51,233 bases of DNA from Oscillospiraceae bacterium. GTDB taxonomy: Bacteria; Bacillota; Clostridia; UMGS1810. Below are positions 34,285-43,196 of the stretch, piece by piece. The translations under genes were made by a program, and so were the position numbers. Each line of letters opens with the position of its first letter. Positions within the stretch are counted from its first letter, which is position 1. The notes below the pieces were generated by a model, which saw nothing but the letters and a program-made list of their open reading frames with translations, was not told the origin of the DNA and did not search any database. The stretch covers positions 1 to 51,233 of the forward strand of contig SVJK01000010.1 of assembly GCA_015069015.1 (NCBI GenBank). Direction: 5' to 3'.

Positions 34285-35145
34285 ATGAAATGTAAAAACA
34301 TCAAGTTGTTTCTGTTTTTAATATGTGTATCACTTGCATTTTCTTCCTGCGTGGTTTATGAAGAAAATATATCATACTTAACATATGATGTGATAAACAA
34401 CAACACACCTGAATTTGAGGACTACGAAATAACGACCGAATCTTTTGAATTTTATTCGGAACTTGACTATCTCGGAAGATGCGGTGTGGCATTTGCGTGC
34501 ATCGGAAAAGATATAATGCCGACACAGGAAAGAGGTCCAATCGGTCAGGTTAAACCAACAGGATGGCAAATGGCAAAATATGACATTGTTGACGGGAAAT
34601 ATCTGTACAACAGATGCCATCTCATAGGTTTTCAACTTTCGGGCGAAAACGCCAACGAAAGAAATCTTATCACGGGAACACGGTATATGAACACCGAAGG
34701 TATGCTCCCGTTTGAAAACATGGTCGCAGATTATGTCAGGGAAACCGGAAACCACGTTATGTATAGAGTGACGCCTGTTTTTGAAGGAAACAACCTTCTT
34801 GCAAAAGGAGTTCAGATGGAAGCCTATTCTGTGGAAGATAAGGGCAAAGGCGTGTCATTTAATGTGTTTGTAAATAATATTCAGCCGGGGATAGAAATTG
34901 ACTATTCAAACGGCAAAAGCAGACTTTCATCAGATAATGCTATTATTACGAACAACGAAGAAAAGAAGAATTATTCAGACAAAGATAAGTCTGAATATGT
35001 CATAAATACAAACACAAAAAAATTTCATTTGCCGTCTTGTTCATCGGTTAAAGACATAAAAGAAAAAAACAAAGAAAGCTATAACGGAAGCAAAAAATGG
35101 CTCACAGACAACGGATACTCACCATGCGGTATATGCAAGCCATAA
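34285..35145 (+). CDS. Secreted DNA/RNA non-specific endonuclease, lipoprotein
   Basis: 286 residues. Signal peptide with lipobox FSSC and lipidated Cys22. The nuclease domain (about 55-205) carries YNRCHLIGFQLSG with candidate catalytic His112 and NANERNLITGTRYMN with the metal-binding Asn, the EndA/NucA type of beta-beta-alpha-metal nuclease. The last 50 residues are a separate small domain, YVINTNTKKFHLPSC ... GYSPCGICKP, a cysteine motif also found appended to such nucleases and resembling the Ada metal-binding fold. A role in degrading environmental DNA for nutrients or uptake is likely. Confidence 0.88.
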   Translation: MKCKNIKLFLFLICVSLAFSSCVVYEENISYLTYDVINNNTPEFEDYEITTESFEFYSELDYLGRCGVAFACIGKDIMPTQERGPIGQVKPTGWQMAKYDIVDGKYLYNRCHLIGFQLSGENANERNLITGTRYMNTEGMLPFENMVADYVRETGNHVMYRVTPVFEGNNLLAKGVQMEAYSVEDKGKGVSFNVFVNNIQPGIEIDYSNGKSRLSSDNAIITNNEEKKNYSDKDKSEYVINTNTKKFHLPSCSSVKDIKEKNKESYNGSKKWLTDNGYSPCGICKP

Positions 35146-35197
35146 GACTCTGTCGTGATAAAATCATTTTTTTAGAAATTATAAAACTCTGATAATG

Positions 35198-35236
35198 AAA
35201 AACACACCTCGCATCATTTTTGCGGGGTGTGTTTTT
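35198..35236. terminator. Bidirectional terminator between convergent genes
   Basis: AAAAACACACC-T-CGCA pairs with TGCG-G-GGTGTGTTTTT around a short T-rich loop. It serves the nuclease gene on the plus strand and the DUF6259 gene on the minus strand. Confidence 0.88.
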
Positions 35237-35273
35237 CATTTTTGTTGTTTGCACTAATTATTATTTCAGTATT

Positions 35274-37298
35274 TTAGTCCAAATTTGCTATGCTGAAGCT
35301 CTTTGCATCAATCTCATATTTTTTGCCATAAAGCTCCATAGATGATTTTTTATCTGCAAAGTTATACGCATAGAGCTTTTTATTTCCGTTTTTATCCATC
35401 CATATAACTGCACTGATTTCGGGAACTTTATCTGTGAATGTGTAAGTGCTGTTGTTTTTAAGTTCGTTTTCTCCCTGCCATGTGATTTCAAATGTGTCAC
35501 AGGAATATTTCGGAATTTCGAGAAGTCTTCCATAGAGAATATCCTCTTTGTTTTCCTTGTAAAAATCTGTTCCGCGTTTTACAGCGTCAAGATAATCCTT
35601 CTTGGTTTCAAGTTCATGCATTTCTCCTGCTTCAATGCTTGGAATCATTCCCCAGAGAATATTTTTGATATAGTTATATTCAAAGCGGTCAAGATTGTCA
35701 GGGAAACAACAGATTGAACCGTAACTTAAGGCATAATCACCATATATCATGCTAAACAGAGGAACGGGAATAGAATTTCCGTTTTCCATAACTGAATTGA
35801 GAGCAGTATGCTGGAAGCAAGTGTCAAGAACCAGGAAAAGGTCAAAAACATCAATATATGTTTCACAGCAGGATTCTGTTGTAATAATACGGTCTTTACC
35901 CATAATGGATCTTACGCCGCGAAGCATTGCGTGGTATGAATCATTCCACCAACTTCCTCCACCTATGGGGTGAGGATGTTTCTCATCAAAGCAAAGCATT
36001 GCATTGAAAGATGCTATCTGATCAAGATATACTCCGTCAAAACCTTCGTCCACAGCAAATTCTCTGCACATGTCCATAACCTTATTCTGCCAGAGGGCGC
36101 AAGTCGGGCAAATTGTGACAAGACGCTGCAGCGGTGACCAGGGTTCGTTGGAGATTTCACCGGATTCTATTTTTATTGCTGCTGTGTCTACACCAAATTC
36201 ATCCCATGATTTAGTGGTTTTCTCCCAAAGTCGTCCGTTTGTGTAGGGTATTTTTACGATACCTTCATCACTAAAACGTTTATTCCACTCTTTGAGTTTC
36301 TCGGGCCAACCGATTTTCCTTACTTCATCAGGAAAATAGTCGGGTGAATCCCAATCATGTTCGTGATTGAGATTCCATCCGTACCAGTGAAGAGCAATAT
36401 TACAGTCAAGATAATCTTTAAGCATTAAAGATGTGTCATAGTACTCTTCAGTTCTTGTGCCAAGTTTTCCGTTTGTGTGATTTACTCTCCACAGGTCTGT
36501 TTTTAAAACGTTTTCAGGGATATGCTTTTCTGAAAGTTTCTCCTTGCACCATTTCTGTTTTATAGCCCATTTTCTGTACAATTTTGTGGCATCCTGCCAG
36601 TCTCCCTCATACATTTTCAAAACAAATTCATAGGGCATACAGTAGTTTGTGGTTTTTCCCATATTCTCAGGATAATTGATTATTGAAAAATCCATTGCGT
36701 AAAGATCTTTATTATATGACCATCTGAAACTTTTCATGTTAGCATTTTCATCTTCTGTTGCAAAATAGTAACCAAATTCTTCAAGGCTGTAAAACGCTGT
36801 GTACTGATAGGAAAGACCTGACGGATAGTCATTTTCATAGGCATAACTTCCTCTGCCCATCCAGAAAGGATACTTGTCAACTTTGCTAAGGAGCGAATCT
36901 ACAGGATTTTTAAGAAGGGTGCCATTTTGATAGCCAATTAAAAGATAATCTTCTTTTTCAAATCTGAGACCTTCAAATATGGGGAATATGACCTTCCCTA
37001 CACCGTTTGATCCACTAAGATCTGCGTTTATGCTCCAGTATATTTTTCCGCATTCCTCAACCCTTACTGTAACGGTTATCAGGGCTTTTTCATTTTTCCA
37101 GAAAAGTTTAAGCATATTTCCGTATATCTGATGTGAAAACGAGGTCATATTTTCAATTTCAATATCGCCATCATTTGTTTCCACCCTCCAGAGTCTGCTT
37201 AAAAGGGATATTTCATTCTTTCCGTATTGAATGGATTTTAAACATCCTTTTTCACCATCAAAGATAAGGGTTGTTTTTTCATTTCCGATTTTTATCAT
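35274..37298 (-). CDS. DUF6259-type glycoside hydrolase, cytoplasmic
   Basis: 674 residues, no signal peptide. The N-terminal 240 residues are beta-rich; a TIM-barrel-like middle domain holds NIALHWYGWNLNHEHDWD, IPYTNGRLWE, and FDGVYLDQIASFNAM with an Asp near residue 424 placed like a GH nucleophile, then RIITTESCCE with a possible acid/base. This matches the layout of the uncharacterised DUF6259 family, distantly like alpha-galactosidase/GH101-type barrels. The specific family name is from memory. It starts 22 bp after the SLH protein gene and so is probably the last gene of the surface-lyase operon, acting on imported fragments. Confidence 0.7.
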   Translation of the reverse strand: MIKIGNEKTTLIFDGEKGCLKSIQYGKNEISLLSRLWRVETNDGDIEIENMTSFSHQIYGNMLKLFWKNEKALITVTVRVEECGKIYWSINADLSGSNGVGKVIFPIFEGLRFEKEDYLLIGYQNGTLLKNPVDSLLSKVDKYPFWMGRGSYAYENDYPSGLSYQYTAFYSLEEFGYYFATEDENANMKSFRWSYNKDLYAMDFSIINYPENMGKTTNYCMPYEFVLKMYEGDWQDATKLYRKWAIKQKWCKEKLSEKHIPENVLKTDLWRVNHTNGKLGTRTEEYYDTSLMLKDYLDCNIALHWYGWNLNHEHDWDSPDYFPDEVRKIGWPEKLKEWNKRFSDEGIVKIPYTNGRLWEKTTKSWDEFGVDTAAIKIESGEISNEPWSPLQRLVTICPTCALWQNKVMDMCREFAVDEGFDGVYLDQIASFNAMLCFDEKHPHPIGGGSWWNDSYHAMLRGVRSIMGKDRIITTESCCETYIDVFDLFLVLDTCFQHTALNSVMENGNSIPVPLFSMIYGDYALSYGSICCFPDNLDRFEYNYIKNILWGMIPSIEAGEMHELETKKDYLDAVKRGTDFYKENKEDILYGRLLEIPKYSCDTFEITWQGENELKNNSTYTFTDKVPEISAVIWMDKNGNKKLYAYNFADKKSSMELYGKKYEIDAKSFSIANLD

Positions 37299-37320
37299 TG
37301 CTGTTTCTCCATATCGTCTG

Positions 37321-40300
37321 TTATTTCTTTATAAATCTGTAAAGTATGGTAAGTGCTTCTGCTCTTGTTGCATTATCACAGGGTGCAATTGTTGCCTCTG
37401 TTCTACCATTGATGTATCCGTTTGCAACAGCCCAGCCGAGTGATGCGTGTGCATAAGAGGAAACAAGATAGGAATCAGAATATCCTGAAATATCCTTTGA
37501 ATCTGCTACGCTATAGCCTTTGAACTGTGCGTATCTGTAGAGGATTGCAGCAATCTGCTCTCTTGTGATTAAATCATCAGGTGCAAAGGTATAGTTGTTG
37601 TAACCCGTAACTATGCCGTTTGCTGCTGCCCATGCAACTGCATTTGCATACCATGAACCCTTTTCAACATCAACAAAGTTTGAAGCCTCAGATGATGCAG
37701 GTTGGTTTTCAATTCTGTATAAGATTGTGACAAGCATTGATCTTGAAAGGTTAACATCAGGTCCGAACTGTCCCCATCCAAGTCCCTCACAATAACGTCT
37801 TTCATACATATATCTGACAGGTTCAAAATACCAGTCGCTCTCTTTGACATCGTTGAAAGGATTCAGCCATTCATCTTTTGATACGGATTCATGATCAGTT
37901 TCAACTTCTGACTTATCTATCCATTTTGCATAGAGAGTGGTTTTTGCACTTACTGTATATGGAAGTGTTACTTTTTCAGTGAGTGCCTCGTCAAGATACC
38001 ATCCTTCAAAAACAAATCCATCTTTTACAGGTGTTTCCACAGAAAGAGTTTGGCCGTTTTCAATTTCCTGCTTGGGAATTTCATTTCCGCCGTTTGTTAC
38101 AAATTCAACCTTATATATAGCCTTTCTCTCTCCGCCGCCACCGCTGCCGCCGCTAACTGCAGACGATGCATAGGTATACCAGCTTGCAATGATTTTTACG
38201 TTATTTGCAGGCATTGTGAATGTTGTGACTTTGTCACGGGGGTTATCAAGTGTAACACCTGTGGGTTTCCAGCGATTATACTCTGCTTTTGGTTTTTCTC
38301 CGGCGTTGATTGTTACGGTTTGACCCTCATAATACTCACCTGCGCCAGAAATTTCAGCGTAACTTCCGCTTATTTCAACTGTATATTTAGGAATAACGTG
38401 CCAATTTGCAGTAAATGTTTTGGGAGTTGTATCCATAGTGAATTCGATGACTTTCTGAGATACATCTATATTTTCAATTCCTTCAACAGTCCATCCGTCG
38501 AATCTATAGCCTTCTCTGTCACCTGCATCAATTCTTACCTGTACACCTTCACCATAGAGTCCGGCACCGGTTTCGGTTGCATAACTTCCGATAACTTCAA
38601 CCTGATATGAGATAACTTCTACCCAATTTGCAGTAAAGGTTATAGTCGTTGTTTCTTCATCTGTTATTATGAATTCAATAACCGGCGAAGTTGCATCTTC
38701 TACTTCTACCCCTTCTACACTCCAGTTTACAAATCCGTATCCGTCTGTTCTCTGGCCGGCATTAATTATTACTTTATCACCGACAGAATACATACCTGCG
38801 CCTGAACTTTCACCTGCTGCACTTTCATTAACTGTTACTTCTATATTTGTTTCCATGAGAGAAAGCACATAAGGTCTTGCTGCTAATTTGTCTTTTGAAT
38901 AAAGATATACTGTAGCACCTGAAACGCTTTCGCTGTCGTCAGTAACTACCACTATGCCTTCTTCACCATTCTTTTCAAATCTGAATTCTGCTTCGGGGAA
39001 TGCGGCTTTTACATCACCGATGGTTGCTCTTGAAGGAGTTATAATTTCAGAGCCTTCCACTGTGATATAATCATCCGGATTTTCATCTGTAAGATTTATT
39101 GCAGCATGATTATCAAGATGTGCAGTTTCATATATCTTAATGTTGTCAAGATATACTACCCTTCCCTCAGATTCTGCCTGGTCAAAGTAGAACTTATTAT
39201 ATGCCCAGTTAGTGCCGGATTGGAAATTAGGAATTACTACGCCGTCAGCAATTAATTCGCCGTTTACCCATACATATGCAAGAACGCCTGCTGTTGTATC
39301 TGTAAAATCTGCTGCTACTGCAATGTGATACCATTTTCCAAGTTCAAGTTGACCGCCGGAAACTATTGTTCCTGCCTCAAAATTGCCTCCGCCAACTTCG
39401 TTGTAGCCCCAACGTGCACCAAGTGCAAGTTGACCGTTTTTATTTACGCTTATGATACTTCTTGCTTCATCGTTTTCATTTGTACCAAAACCAACAAATC
39501 CGCCTTCATATTTAACTGAGAATTCATTCCAGAGAACAGCCACATTGGTATAACTTGAAGGATGACCATCGGCTACTCTCATTCTTGAACGCAGAAGATA
39601 TCCATCAGAACTTCCGCCTGATGTGGGAATGGTACCTTTCATAACCTTTCCGCCTTTTAAAGCATCTTCCACCGCAGAAATATAGTATGGATCGCCGCCC
39701 CACTCGTGACTAATTGCAGTTCCGTCGCTTTGTTTTGCGCCACTGAAATTATTCTCGCCCCATGTGGTCCAGTTTTCAAAGTTAATGTCAAAATATGTTT
39801 TGGTTACATCAGCGATATCACCGGGAATTTCGGGATCATCAGGATTATCAATTTCTCCTGCTATTAAAGTGTAGCATTTGTAACCTATGTTGTTTGCTGC
39901 ATTCACATAAAGTGTCGCATCTGCTGCAGTATCTGCATCCTCCAAGAGTGCACCGTCTTTAATAAATGCAAGGGTGCAGCCATCTGCTGTAATAAGTGCC
40001 TTTACATCTGCAACTGTTGCATCTGCAGGAACTGTTACCGCATCTTCGGTTACTTCAAGTGAAGAGTCGAAAGTAACGCTGATTTCAAAATCTTTTGAAG
40101 CGTGGCTGTCAAGAGTTGCTGTTTCAAATACCTTAACATTGTCAATATATGCTACTGTATTTTCATCTTCTGACTGGTCAAAGTAGAATTTATTGTATAC
40201 CCAGTTTGTACCGGATGCAAAACCGGGAATGGCTACACCATTAGCAACTAATTCACCGTTTACCCATACATATGCAAGAACGCCTGCTGTTGTATCTGTA

Positions 40301-43167
40301 AAGTCTGCAGCAACAGCAATGTGATACCATTTGCCGAGTTCAAGTTGTCCGCCGGAAACTAATGTTCCTGCTTCAAAATTACCTTCCGCGCCAACTTCGT
40401 TGTAACCCCAGCGTGCGCCGAGTGCAAGTTGACCGTCTTTGTTTACGCTTATGATACTTCTTGCTTCATCGTTTTCATTTGTACCAAAGCCGGCAAATCC
40501 GCCTTCGTATTTAACTGAAAACTCATTCCAGAGAACCTGTACATCGGAATAACTTGAAGGGTGGCCCTCCGCTTTCATTCTTGAACGGAAAAGATAGTTA
40601 CTTCCGCCTGTCGTTGGAACTGTAACTCTCATTACATTTCCTGCTTTATCGAGAACCTGGGCTGATATCATCTGCCAAGGATTTGCTCCCCATTCGTGAT
40701 TGATTGCTGAGCCGTCACTGTTTTTTGCACCGTTGAAGTTATTGTCGCCCCACGCTGTCCAGTTTTCAAAGTCAATGTCAAAATATGTGTCAGTTATGTC
40801 AGCAACATTATCAGGGATTTCAGGATCCGTATCTGTGCCGGGACCGGGGTTTTCGGGTTCTTCTGAACCGCCGGGTGTTTCTGTGTCGCCTACAACTGCT
40901 GTTTCATATACTTTAACATCATCAAGATATGCTACTGTATTTGCATCTTCTGACTGATCAAAGTAGAATTTATTGTATACCCAGTTTGTACCGGATACAA
41001 AACCGGGAAGTGCCACACCGTCAGCAATTAATTCGCCGTTTACCCATACATATGCAAGCACGCCTGCTGATGGGTCGGTAAAGTCTGCGGCAACTTTAAT
41101 GTCATACCATTTGCCAAGTTCAAGTTGTCCGCCGGAAACTAATGTTCCTGCTTCAAAATTACCTTCCGCGCCAACTTCGTTGTAACCCCAGCGTGCGCCA
41201 AGTGCAAGTTGACCGTCTTTGTTTACGCTTATGATACTTCTTGCCTCATCATTTTCATTTGTACCAAAGCCGGCAAATCCGCTTTCGTATTTAACTGAAA
41301 ACTCATTCCAGAGAACTTGTACATCGGAATAACTTGAAGGGTGCCCCTCCGCTTTCATTCTTGAACGGAAAAGATAGTTACTTCCGCCTGTCGTTGGAAC
41401 TGTAACTTTCATTACATTTCCGCCTCTTGCAGAATCTGTCTCTCCAACCATCTGCCATGGGTTTGCTCCCCATTCGTGGTTGATTGCTGTGCCATCGCTC
41501 TGTTTTGCACCGTTGAAACCGTTATCGCCCCATTCAGTCCAACTTTCAAAGTCGATGTCGAAATATGTCTTTGTTATTTCAACAACTTCATCACCGGGAT
41601 TTTCAGGTTCTTCTGAACCGCCGGGTGTTTCTGTATCGCCTACAACTGCTGTTTCATATACTTTAACATCATCAAGATATGCTACTGTATTTGCATCTTC
41701 TGACTGGTCAAAGTAGAATTTATTGTATACCCAGTTTGTACCGGATACAAAACCGGGAAGTGCCACACCGTCAGCAATTAATTCGCCGTTTACCCATACA
41801 TATGCAAGTACGCCTGCTGATGGGTCGGTAAAGTCTGCGGCAACTTTAATGTCATACCATTTGCCAAGTTCAAGTTGTCCGCCGGAAACTAATGTTCCTG
41901 CTTCAAAATTACCTTCCGAGCCAACTTCGTTGTAACCCCAGCGTGCGCCAAGTGCAAGTTGACCGTCTTTGTTTACGCTTATGATACTTCTCGCTTCATC
42001 ATTTTCATTTGTACCAAAGCCGGCAAATCCGCCTTCGTATTTAACTGAAAACTCATTCCAGAGAACATCAACATCAGAATAACTTGAAGGATGGTTCTCC
42101 ACTTTCATTCTTGAACGGAAAAGATAGTTACTTCCGCCTGTCGTTGGAACTGTAACTTTCATTACATTTCCGTCTCTGTCAGAAACTGTTGCTGCTGCCA
42201 TCTGCCATGGGTTTGCTCCCCATTCATGGTTGATTGCTGTGCCATCGCTCTGTTTTGCACCGTTGAAACCGCTATCGCCCCACTCAGTCCAACTTTCAAA
42301 GTCGATGTCGAAATATGTCTTTGTTATTTCAACAACTTCATCACCGGGATTTTCAGGTTCTTCAGAACCGCCGGGTGTTTCTGTGTCGCCTACAACTGCT
42401 GTTTCATATACTTTAACATCATCAAGATATGCTACTGTATTTGCATCTTCTGACTGGTCAAAGTAAAATTTATTGTATACCCAGTTTGTACCGGATACAA
42501 AACCGGGAAGTGCCACACCGTCAGCAATTAATTCGCCATTTACCCATACATATGCAAGCACGCCTGCTGATGGGTCGGTAAAGTCTGCGGCAACTTTAAT
42601 GTCATACCATTCGCCAAGTTCAAGTTGTCCGCCGGAAACTATTGTTCCTGCTTCAAAATTACCTTCCGAGCCAACTTCGTTATAACCCCAGCGTGCGCCA
42701 AGTGCAAGTTGACCGTCTTTGTTTACGCTTATGATACTTCTTGCCTCATCATTTTCATTTGTACCAAAGCCGGCAAATCCGCCTTCGTATTTAACTGAAA
42801 ACTCATTCCAGAGAACATCTACCTCAGAATAACTTGAAGGATGGTTCTCTGTTTTCATTCTTGAACGGAAAAGGTAGTTACTTCCGCCTGTCGTTGGAAC
42901 TGTAACTTTCATTACATTTCCGTCTCTGTCAGAAACTGTTGCTGCTGCCATCTGCCAGGGGTTTGCTCCCCATTCGTGGTTGATTGCTGTGCCATCGCTC
43001 TGTTTTGCACCGTTGAAACCGTTATCGCCCCATTCAGTCCAACTTTCAAAGTCGATGTCGAAATATGTTTTTGTTACTTCGCCGGCAGATGCTACCACAG
43101 CAATGGATGCCATCTGAGTAACAACCATTGCGAATGCAAGGAGCATCGCCAAAAATCTTTTTTTCAT
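37321..43167 (-). CDS. Giant SLH-anchored surface protein with five LamG-like modules
   Basis: 1948 residues with a signal peptide (cleavage after ASA, about residue 28). Five LamG/ConA-like modules of about 220 residues start at about 31, 281, 531, 790 and 1121, each opening with TYFDIDFExW and closing DDVKVYET. The last two are followed by an 85-residue module B. Then come three InlB-like repeats (about 1440-1640: SGAGxYxxGxxVxIxAG), one Listeria-Bacteroides Flg_new repeat (near 1690, FEGWYLDEALTEKV) and three SLH domains (about 1766-1948, such as NPFNDVKESDWYF) that bind secondary cell-wall polymer. No catalytic domain is visible, so it is probably a glycan-binding surface scaffold. AAGGAGGT lies before the ATG, 29 bp after the lyase gene. 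Confidence 0.88.
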   Translation of the reverse strand: MKKRFLAMLLAFAMVVTQMASIAVVASAGEVTKTYFDIDFESWTEWGDNGFNGAKQSDGTAINHEWGANPWQMAAATVSDRDGNVMKVTVPTTGGSNYLFRSRMKTENHPSSYSEVDVLWNEFSVKYEGGFAGFGTNENDEARSIISVNKDGQLALGARWGYNEVGSEGNFEAGTIVSGGQLELGEWYDIKVAADFTDPSAGVLAYVWVNGELIADGVALPGFVSGTNWVYNKFYFDQSEDANTVAYLDDVKVYETAVVGDTETPGGSEEPENPGDEVVEITKTYFDIDFESWTEWGDSGFNGAKQSDGTAINHEWGANPWQMAAATVSDRDGNVMKVTVPTTGGSNYLFRSRMKVENHPSSYSDVDVLWNEFSVKYEGGFAGFGTNENDEARSIISVNKDGQLALGARWGYNEVGSEGNFEAGTLVSGGQLELGKWYDIKVAADFTDPSAGVLAYVWVNGELIADGVALPGFVSGTNWVYNKFYFDQSEDANTVAYLDDVKVYETAVVGDTETPGGSEEPENPGDEVVEITKTYFDIDFESWTEWGDNGFNGAKQSDGTAINHEWGANPWQMVGETDSARGGNVMKVTVPTTGGSNYLFRSRMKAEGHPSSYSDVQVLWNEFSVKYESGFAGFGTNENDEARSIISVNKDGQLALGARWGYNEVGAEGNFEAGTLVSGGQLELGKWYDIKVAADFTDPSAGVLAYVWVNGELIADGVALPGFVSGTNWVYNKFYFDQSEDANTVAYLDDVKVYETAVVGDTETPGGSEEPENPGPGTDTDPEIPDNVADITDTYFDIDFENWTAWGDNNFNGAKNSDGSAINHEWGANPWQMISAQVLDKAGNVMRVTVPTTGGSNYLFRSRMKAEGHPSSYSDVQVLWNEFSVKYEGGFAGFGTNENDEARSIISVNKDGQLALGARWGYNEVGAEGNFEAGTLVSGGQLELGKWYHIAVAADFTDTTAGVLAYVWVNGELVANGVAIPGFASGTNWVYNKFYFDQSEDENTVAYIDNVKVFETATLDSHASKDFEISVTFDSSLEVTEDAVTVPADATVADVKALITADGCTLAFIKDGALLEDADTAADATLYVNAANNIGYKCYTLIAGEIDNPDDPEIPGDIADVTKTYFDINFENWTTWGENNFSGAKQSDGTAISHEWGGDPYYISAVEDALKGGKVMKGTIPTSGGSSDGYLLRSRMRVADGHPSSYTNVAVLWNEFSVKYEGGFVGFGTNENDEARSIISVNKNGQLALGARWGYNEVGGGNFEAGTIVSGGQLELGKWYHIAVAADFTDTTAGVLAYVWVNGELIADGVVIPNFQSGTNWAYNKFYFDQAESEGRVVYLDNIKIYETAHLDNHAAINLTDENPDDYITVEGSEIITPSRATIGDVKAAFPEAEFRFEKNGEEGIVVVTDDSESVSGATVYLYSKDKLAARPYVLSLMETNIEVTVNESAAGESSGAGMYSVGDKVIINAGQRTDGYGFVNWSVEGVEVEDATSPVIEFIITDEETTTITFTANWVEVISYQVEVIGSYATETGAGLYGEGVQVRIDAGDREGYRFDGWTVEGIENIDVSQKVIEFTMDTTPKTFTANWHVIPKYTVEISGSYAEISGAGEYYEGQTVTINAGEKPKAEYNRWKPTGVTLDNPRDKVTTFTMPANNVKIIASWYTYASSAVSGGSGGGGERKAIYKVEFVTNGGNEIPKQEIENGQTLSVETPVKDGFVFEGWYLDEALTEKVTLPYTVSAKTTLYAKWIDKSEVETDHESVSKDEWLNPFNDVKESDWYFEPVRYMYERRYCEGLGWGQFGPDVNLSRSMLVTILYRIENQPASSEASNFVDVEKGSWYANAVAWAAANGIVTGYNNYTFAPDDLITREQIAAILYRYAQFKGYSVADSKDISGYSDSYLVSSYAHASLGWAVANGYINGRTEATIAPCDNATRAEALTILYRFIKK
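40850..43090 (-). repeat. Three near-identical 750-bp tandem repeats in the SLH protein gene
   Basis: The same sequence recurs exactly 750 bases apart (for example at 40976, 41726 and 42476). By eye the first two encoded modules differ at about five residues and the third at a dozen or so. Two further, more diverged copies follow towards 39140. The near-identity points to recent duplication or ongoing gene conversion, and unequal crossing-over could change copy number. Confidence 0.9.
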
Positions 43168-43196
43168 ACTGTTACCTCCTTAAAATGTGTTAAATC

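Noticed and set aside
40700-42685. Plus-strand open frames repeated every 750 bp opposite the SLH protein gene
   Set aside because: They are antisense shadows of the tandem repeats, with no ribosome sites and serine/proline-rich nonsense translations.
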